17,898 nucleotides of DNA from Deltaproteobacteria bacterium (GTDB lineage Bacteria > Myxococcota > Polyangia > Haliangiales > Haliangiaceae), in contig JAGSPR010000088.1 of NCBI GenBank assembly GCA_018262455.1, positions 1-17,898 on the forward strand, read 5' to 3'. Below the pieces are notes generated by a model. The model saw nothing but the letters and a program-made list of their open reading frames with translations, had not been told where the DNA came from and made no database searches. Positions 13,250 to 17,898 of the stretch are shown here, piece by piece; position 1 is the first letter of the stretch, and every line of letters begins with the position of its first letter. Position numbers and translations under genes: made by a program.

Positions 13250-14569
13250 TTGAACGCTGCAACGGTAAAACGCTGGCTCCCACGCATCCTCCTGCTCGCG
13301 CTGGTCGCGGGCGGCGTCGCGTTCCTCATCATCGAGAGGCCGTGGGCGAGCGGAGACGCGAAGATCACGTTCCAGACCGTCGTGGTCGGCAAGGGGACGA
13401 TCGCCGCGCAGGTCACCGCGAACGGCACGCTGTCAGCGCGCGCGACCGTGCTCGTGGGCGCCCAGGTGTCGGGCCGGGTGATCGAGATCCACGCGGACTT
13501 CAACGACCAGGTCAAGAAGGGCCAGGTGATCGCCAAGCTCGACGAGTCGGTGCTGAAGGCGCAGATCGACCAGGCACAGGCGTCCTACGACCTCGCGATC
13601 GCGAACCAGCGCAAGGCGAGCATCTCGCTCGCGGACGCCGATCGCCAGCTCAAGCGCCAGCAGACCCTCAAGGAGCAACAGCTGGTTGCCGGCGCGACGC
13701 TCGAGACCGCGGAGGTCACCCGCGACGTGGCCTCGGCATCGCTGGCGGCGGCGAAGGCGCAGGTCAGCCAGGCGGCGGCCAACCTCAAGCAGGCACGCAC
13801 GAACCTGTCGTACGCGACGATCAACTCGCCGGTCGACGGCGTGGTGCTGTCGCGCTCGGTCGACGTCGGGCAGACGGTGCAGGCCTCATTGCAGGCGCCG
13901 ACCCTGTTCACGATCGCCGAGGATCTGTCGCGCATGCAGATCGACACCGCGGTCGCCGAGGCAGACGTCGGCCGGCTGACCGAGAGCATGAAGGCGACGT
14001 TCACGGTCGACGCCTTCCCCGGCAAGACGTTCGACGGCCTCGTCCGCCAGGTCCGCAACGCGCCGACCACCACGTCGGGCGTCGTCACCTACGACGCGGT
14101 GATCGATGTCGACAACAAGGACAAGACGCTGCGCCCCGGGATGACCGCAAACGTCACGTTCGTCCTCGCGCAGGTCGTCGATGCGGTGAAGATCCCGAAT
14201 GCCGCGCTCCGGTTCAAGCCGACCCGCGAGCAGATGACGGCGTTGCGCGATCAGCTCGGGGGCGGCGGCCGGGGCTCCGATGGCAGCGGACGGTGGGGAT
14301 CGGGCCAGCGCGGCAGCAACGGCCGTGGCAACGGTGGTTCGCCTGCAGGTGGCCCACCGCGCGAGGGCGGCAACACCAAGCGCGACTTCGGCGACAAGAA
14401 GCCGGTCTACAAGCTCGAGGATGGCAAACCCAAGCTGGTGCTGGTCAAGCCGGGCCTCACCGATGGCTCGGCGACCGAGATGCTCGAAGGTGAGCTCAAG
14501 CCCGGCGATCAGCTGATCACCGAGATCAGCGGCGTCTCGGCGGCGCCAAGAAAGGTGGGAGCGTTCTAG
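13250..14569 (+). CDS. MacA/HlyD-type periplasmic adaptor of an ABC efflux pump
   Basis: This 439-residue membrane-fusion protein joins the inner-membrane transporter to the outer-membrane channel. A single N-terminal membrane anchor spans about 9-29 (WLPRILLLALVAGGVAFLII), with no lipobox. The first half of the lipoyl-like domain is VLVGAQVSGRVIEI to GQVIAKLD. An alpha-helical hairpin rich in Ala, Gln and Lys follows, then the second lipoyl half (TINSPVDGVVLSRSVDVGQTV), the beta-barrel, and a membrane-proximal domain. Residues about 337-376 form a Gly/Ser/Arg-rich low-complexity insert before the last domain. The TTG start is chosen for its well-placed GAGG and because it leaves a short basic N-terminus. 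The gene follows the kinase by 25 bases and overlaps the ATPase gene by one base. Substrate is unknown: MacA-type adaptors serve macrolide, lipopeptide, siderophore or toxin export. Confidence 0.9.
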   Translation: MNAATVKRWLPRILLLALVAGGVAFLIIERPWASGDAKITFQTVVVGKGTIAAQVTANGTLSARATVLVGAQVSGRVIEIHADFNDQVKKGQVIAKLDESVLKAQIDQAQASYDLAIANQRKASISLADADRQLKRQQTLKEQQLVAGATLETAEVTRDVASASLAAAKAQVSQAAANLKQARTNLSYATINSPVDGVVLSRSVDVGQTVQASLQAPTLFTIAEDLSRMQIDTAVAEADVGRLTESMKATFTVDAFPGKTFDGLVRQVRNAPTTTSGVVTYDAVIDVDNKDKTLRPGMTANVTFVLAQVVDAVKIPNAALRFKPTREQMTALRDQLGGGGRGSDGSGRWGSGQRGSNGRGNGGSPAGGPPREGGNTKRDFGDKKPVYKLEDGKPKLVLVKPGLTDGSATEMLEGELKPGDQLITEISGVSAAPRKVGAF

Positions 14570-15285
14570 TGCCCCCTGCCCCGCTCATCGAGATGCACGC
14601 CATCGCGCGCACCTACGTCATGGGCGACAACCTCGTCCATGCGCTGCGCGGCGTCGATCTCACGATCGAGCACGGCTCGTCGCTGGCGATCATGGGGACC
14701 TCCGGATCGGGCAAGTCCACGCTGATGAACATCATGGGCTGCCTCGATCAGCCGACGCAGGGCAGCTACCTGCTCGACGGCCGCAACGTCGCGCGGCTGT
14801 CGCGCCCGCAGCTCGCGGAGGTCCGAGGCCGGATGATCGGCTTCGTGTTCCAGAGCTTCAACCTGCTGTCGCGCACCTCCGCGCTCGAGAATGTCGAGAT
14901 ACCGCTGATGTACCAGGGGGTCTCCGGTCGCGATCGCCACCGCCGGGCGATGGCCGCGCTCGCCCAGGTCGGGCTCTCCGGCCGCGAGGACCACCACACC
15001 AACCAGCTCTCGGGTGGACAGCAGCAACGCGTCGCGATCGCGCGCGCGCTCGTCACCGACGCGCCGGTGATCATGGCCGACGAGCCGACCGGGAACCTCG
15101 ACTCGAGGACGTCGCACGAGGTGATGGCGATCCTCCAGGGCCTCGTGAAGCAGGGCAAGACCGTGATCCTCGTGACCCACGAAGCGGACATCGCGGCCTA
15201 CGCGTCACGCGTGATCACGCTGCGCGATGGCTTCATCATCGAGGACAGGCAGCAGGTGCCGGCTGTCGCCGAGGTCGCGGCATGA
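14569..15285 (+). CDS. MacB/LolD-type ABC transporter ATPase subunit
   Basis: This 238-residue ATPase powers the export complex from the cytoplasmic face of the inner membrane. Walker A is GTSGSGKST at 43-51 (Lys49), the Q-loop is Gln95, the signature is LSGGQ at 147-151, Walker B is VIMADE at 167-172 with catalytic Glu172, the D-loop is NLDS, and the switch is His204. The pattern MNIMGCLDQPTQG and LSGGQQQRVAIARAL places it in the MacB/LolD/FtsE group, not in importers. In E. coli MacB this domain is fused to the permease; here it is a separate subunit. The GTG start overlaps the adaptor stop by one base (TAGTG) and has GGTGGGAG upstream; its own stop overlaps the permease ATG. Confidence 0.95.
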   Translation: MPPAPLIEMHAIARTYVMGDNLVHALRGVDLTIEHGSSLAIMGTSGSGKSTLMNIMGCLDQPTQGSYLLDGRNVARLSRPQLAEVRGRMIGFVFQSFNLLSRTSALENVEIPLMYQGVSGRDRHRRAMAALAQVGLSGREDHHTNQLSGGQQQRVAIARALVTDAPVIMADEPTGNLDSRTSHEVMAILQGLVKQGKTVILVTHEADIAAYASRVITLRDGFIIEDRQQVPAVAEVAA

Positions 15286-16514
15286 GCGTCTTCACGACGA
15301 TCAGGCTCGCGCTGCGCGCGCTGTGGCGGAGCAAGGTGCGCTCGCTGCTCACGATGCTCGGCATCGTGTTCGGCATCGGGGCGGTGATCGCGATGGTCGC
15401 GTTCGGCCAGGGCGCCCAGCAATCGGTCAAGGAGGTGTTCCAGAGCCTCGGCACGAACGTGCTGGTGCTGCAGAACAGCCAGACGCGCGGGATCGGGCCG
15501 TCGGCCGGGGCCGGGGGCGGCGCGTCGCTGACGTGGGATGACGTCAAGGCGCTCGAGTCGGGCGACGTCCCGACCATCAAGTGGATCGCGCCGGTGCTCG
15601 AGGCCCGCGGCGCGCAGATCGTCTCGGAGTCGGCCAACTGGAACACCTTCGTCAATGGCACCACGGCGACGTGGTTCAAGATCCGCGGGTGGCAGGCCGA
15701 CGAGGGCAACGTGTTCGACGAGGACACCGGCAGTAGCAACGCGAAGGTCGCGGTGATCGGCAAGACCGTGGCGACGCAGCTGTTCGCGGGGACGAGCCCG
15801 GTCGGCCAGACGATCCGGATCAGCGGTCAGCCGTACGAGGTGATCGGCGTGCTGACCGCCAAGGGCCAGGGCCCGCGCGGTGACAACGATGACATCGTCC
15901 TGATCCCGATCAAGACCTACCAGCAGAAGCTCGAGAAGGGGCTCGCCAAGTACATCCGCGGCAGCGTGCTGATCTCGATGGTCAACGACGACGAGGTCGA
16001 GAAGACGATCGCGCAGGTCACCGCCTTGCTTCGCGATCGCCACAAGCTCGACTCGGTAGACGAGGACGACTTCCGGATCCGCAACCCCGCCGAGTTCGCG
16101 AAGGCCCAGCAGGACTCGACCCGGCGGATCTCGACGTTGCTCGCGATCGTCGCGGCCGTGTCGCTGCTGGTCGGTGGCATCGGCGTGATGAACATCATGC
16201 TGGTCAGCGTGATCGAACGGACCCGCGAGATCGGGATCCGCATGGCCGTCGGGGCGAAGCCGCTCGACGTGATGACCCAGTTCCTCGTCGAGTCGCTGCT
16301 GCTCGCGGCGGTGGGCGGCATCCTCGGTCTCGTGCTCGGCTACGCCGCGGCGTACTACGGCGCGCAGTATTTCGAGTGGAAGATGTTCTTTCCGGTGAAG
16401 ACGGCCGCGATCGCGTTCGGGGTCTCCGGTGGGGTGGGCGTGGTGTTCGGCCTGTATCCGGCGATCCGCGCGTCCCAGCTCGATCCGATCACGGCTCTGA
16501 GGTACGAGACATGA
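15282..16514 (+). CDS. MacB/FtsX-type ABC transporter permease
   Basis: This 410-residue inner-membrane subunit has the four-helix MacB topology: helix 1 at about 22-43, a large periplasmic domain at about 44-282, helix 2 at 283-307, helix 3 at 335-359 and helix 4 at 375-395. The coupling segment ERTREIGIRMAVGAKPLDV (from 312) is the family hallmark that contacts the ATPase. MacB transporters do not move substrate through the membrane; they use ATP-driven conformational change to push periplasmic substrates through the adaptor and channel. The ATG shares four bases (ATGA) with the ATPase stop, and GAGG lies 7 nt upstream. The C-terminus (ALRYE) is typical of the family. It presumably pairs with the preceding ATPase. 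Confidence 0.95.
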   Translation: MSVFTTIRLALRALWRSKVRSLLTMLGIVFGIGAVIAMVAFGQGAQQSVKEVFQSLGTNVLVLQNSQTRGIGPSAGAGGGASLTWDDVKALESGDVPTIKWIAPVLEARGAQIVSESANWNTFVNGTTATWFKIRGWQADEGNVFDEDTGSSNAKVAVIGKTVATQLFAGTSPVGQTIRISGQPYEVIGVLTAKGQGPRGDNDDIVLIPIKTYQQKLEKGLAKYIRGSVLISMVNDDEVEKTIAQVTALLRDRHKLDSVDEDDFRIRNPAEFAKAQQDSTRRISTLLAIVAAVSLLVGGIGVMNIMLVSVIERTREIGIRMAVGAKPLDVMTQFLVESLLLAAVGGILGLVLGYAAAYYGAQYFEWKMFFPVKTAAIAFGVSGGVGVVFGLYPAIRASQLDPITALRYET

Positions 16515-17818
16515 AGCTCATCCACGGTTTCCTGCTGGCGAGCGTGATGCTCGCCGGTCCTGCCGATGCTCAGCCTTCCGGCGAGGTCCTCACCCTCGGC
16601 CGCGCGATCGAGATCGCCGTCCAGCAACAGCCGAGCGTCCGCCAGACCCGCGCCTCGATCGAGGCCGCTCGCGGTCGCGTCGACCAGGCGCGGGTCGCGC
16701 TCCACCCCACCGTCACCTTGTCGGCGACCGCCGCGGTCGGCTCGACTCGCCCTACGCCGTGTGCCTCCGATCCGACGATGACCTGCGGCGGCTTCTTCGA
16801 CGCCTCGGCGCAGACGGGCCTCGGGGCCCAGGCGAGCTGGCGGATCTACGACTTCGGCCAGACCCGCGCGACCATCCGCGCGGCCTCGCTCCAGGCCGAC
16901 GCCGAGGCCAGCAACGCCGGGATCAACGTGCTCGACATCCGGGTCAACGTCGAGACCGCGTTCCTCGAGGCCGTCGCGCGCGGCAAGCTCGTGAGGGTCG
17001 CGGAGGCCACGGTCAAGAGCGAGGAGGTCCACCTCGACCAGGCGCGCAAGTTCGTCGCGGCACAGGCCAAGGACCCGATCGAGGTCGCCCAGGCCCAGGC
17101 GCGTGCGGCCAACGCGCGGTCGGCCCTGGCCCAGGCGCGGAGCCTCGAGGCGATCGCGCTGGCGAACCTGCGCGCCGCGATCGGCTGGCTCGATGCGACG
17201 CGTTCGCCGGTCGTCGATCCGACCTGGCCGACACCGCCGACCGAGGAGCCGCAACCGCTCGCCCAGCTCGTCGAGATCTCGCGCCAGCATCGCGCCGAGA
17301 TCCTCCAGCTCGACAAGCAGATCGCCGCAGCCGAGGCCAGCTTCGAGGCCGCCGAGTACGAGCGGCGCCCGACCCTGTCGGCGACCGCGTCCACCCAGTG
17401 GAACCCGGACTCGAACGACTGGTCGCCCGAGCCGAGCTGGACGGCGGGCCTCACGCTGTCGTGGCAACTGTTCGACGGCGGTCGCTCGCGGGCCAATCAG
17501 CGGGTCGCGCGCGCCAACGTGATGAGTGCGCAGGCCCAGCGCGACGCGCTGCTCGTGACGCTCACCTCGCAGCTCGACTCCGCGCGCGCCCAGATCATCG
17601 CGAACGGCGCGAACGTCACCGCGTCGACCGAGGCCGTCACCGCCGCGCGTGCCCAGCTCCAGCTCGCCAACGCACGCTACGCCCAGGGCCTCGGTAGCCA
17701 GATCGAGCTCGCCGATGCCCAGACCGCGGTCACCACCGCCGAGGGCAACCTGGTTCAGGCGCAGTTCCAGCTCGCCGACGCCTGGGCCCACCTCCGCCGC
17801 TCGATCGGCGAGGTCTGA
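16511..17818 (+). CDS. TolC-like outer-membrane efflux channel
   Basis: This 435-residue protein should be the outer-membrane channel of the pump. A signal peptide (MKLIHGFLLASVMLAGPADA) is likely cut after Ala20; there is no lipobox. Two outer-membrane efflux repeats follow, about 25-215 and 235-430. They show the characteristic long Ala/Gln/Glu-rich helices and paired beta segments such as LGAQASWRIYDFGQTRA and AGLTLSWQLFDGGRSRA, where the family motif is a strand ending in D-x-G. Cys84 and Cys92 lie in the first predicted extracellular loop, spaced to form a disulfide. The ATG shares four bases with the permease stop, with GAGG 8 nt upstream. It ends the operon; a weak hairpin covers its stop codon. 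Confidence 0.92.
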   Translation: MKLIHGFLLASVMLAGPADAQPSGEVLTLGRAIEIAVQQQPSVRQTRASIEAARGRVDQARVALHPTVTLSATAAVGSTRPTPCASDPTMTCGGFFDASAQTGLGAQASWRIYDFGQTRATIRAASLQADAEASNAGINVLDIRVNVETAFLEAVARGKLVRVAEATVKSEEVHLDQARKFVAAQAKDPIEVAQAQARAANARSALAQARSLEAIALANLRAAIGWLDATRSPVVDPTWPTPPTEEPQPLAQLVEISRQHRAEILQLDKQIAAAEASFEAAEYERRPTLSATASTQWNPDSNDWSPEPSWTAGLTLSWQLFDGGRSRANQRVARANVMSAQAQRDALLVTLTSQLDSARAQIIANGANVTASTEAVTAARAQLQLANARYAQGLGSQIELADAQTAVTTAEGNLVQAQFQLADAWAHLRRSIGEV

Positions 17819-17831
17819 CCGGGGTCAGGCT
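17812..17831 (+). terminator. Hairpin over the operon's last stop codon
   Basis: CTGAC (17815-17819) pairs with GTCAG (17824-17828) around CGGG, extendable by G-T wobbles and a G-C pair outward. The stem is short and no T run follows, so it is a poor intrinsic terminator. The right arm is part of the GGGGTCAGG motif discussed for the window end, so it may not be a terminator at all. Confidence 0.25.
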
Positions 17832-17898
17832 CCAATTGCTCAACTTGCACCTCGTAAGTACTTGATCGCCAAGCAGCACATGCAACTGCGTTGCAAAT
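17819..17898. other. AT-richer window end, possible edge of a mobile or REP-like element
   Basis: Composition changes right after the channel gene: I count 32 G or C in the last 68 bases (about 47 %), against roughly two thirds or more in the genes. The stretch opens with GGGGTCAGGCTCC at 17821-17833, which resembles edge motifs I recall beside IS200/IS605-like (Y1, RAYT) transposase genes in many bacteria. A 15-base inverted repeat follows near the end. No transposase is inside the window, so the call is tentative. It could equally be an ordinary AT-richer promoter region. Confidence 0.3.
17881..17895. repeat. Perfect inverted repeat TGCAAC-TGC-GTTGCA
   Basis: Six-base arms around a 3-base centre lie just inside the right edge of the window. 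It could be an operator for the next gene or part of the element suspected at 17819-17898. An ATG at 17880 overlaps it, but only six codons are visible. Confidence 0.4.

Noticed and set aside
11902..13536. Minus-strand open frame (544 codons) opposite the sensor kinase
   Set aside because: The plus strand has every kinase box intact; the antisense frame has no recognisable domain.
16355..17791. Long minus-strand open frame (478 codons) opposite the TolC-like gene
   Set aside because: Repetitive Gly/Arg/Leu composition without motifs; the plus strand has a clear signal peptide and efflux-channel repeats.
17800..17846. Minus-strand TTG preceded by ACGAGG near the window end
   Set aside because: The frame runs straight into antisense of the channel gene and gives no recognisable protein.
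17880..17898. ATG near the right edge as a start of a next gene
   Set aside because: Only six codons are visible, with no ribosome-binding site and no TAnnnT box at the right distance.

Overview
This is a GC-rich, gene-dense chromosomal window with strong GC3 bias, which is why long shadow frames appear opposite real genes. The gene content suggests a Myxococcota-like organism: a Cys-rich RCC1-repeat lipoprotein, a secreted TPR protein of more than 1100 residues, a PAS hybrid histidine kinase and a split MacAB-TolC operon with its own two-component system. This placement is an inference from style and content; no marker gene is present. I see no rRNA, tRNA, CRISPR array or complete insertion sequence.

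Layout. 1-1059: a stand-alone SAM-dependent O-methyltransferase (+). 1081-2508: a lipoprotein (-) joining WxPGxW-type repeats, a polyproline tract and a seven-blade RCC1 propeller whose blades each carry a Cys pair. 2509-2693: an intergenic stretch with two perfect stem-loops. 2694-4023: a minus-strand pair, cysteine synthase B followed by a YhfA-like OsmC protein. 4024-4094: a divergent promoter region with a perfect 15-bp palindrome. 4095-7569 (+): an ATP-type 6-phosphofructokinase with Asn where the family has a metal-binding Asp, a PAS-PAS-HisKA-HATPase-REC hybrid kinase, and an SCP2-type lipid-binding protein. 7574-11017 (-): a 1147-residue exported TPR protein. 11219-17818 (+): six tightly packed genes, in order an OmpR-family regulator, its sensor kinase, a periplasmic adaptor, a MacB-type ATPase, an FtsX/MacB-type permease and a TolC-like outer-membrane channel. 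Together they form a self-contained envelope-spanning efflux or export machine with built-in regulation. 17819-17898: an abrupt drop in GC with a GGGGTCAGGCT-type edge motif, possibly the border of a mobile or REP-like element.

The most interesting signal is regulatory. Six genes that begin, or may begin, transcription units (52, 4023, 5275, 7186 and 11219, plus 4095) lack a Shine-Dalgarno sequence. Each has a TAnnnT box ending 6-8 nt before the start codon, the geometry expected of leaderless mRNAs. Most genes inside operons, and the TPR gene, instead have recognisable purine-rich ribosome-binding sites. This pattern also settles several start codons (GTG at 5275 and 11219, ATG at 7186, and the internal ATG at 4023 for cysM).

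How the genes work together: the efflux operon is one functional unit (sense, regulate, energise, export). cysM and the OsmC-like gene are a plausible thiol-metabolism pair. The phosphofructokinase and hybrid kinase are adjacent, but the kinase may have its own promoter.
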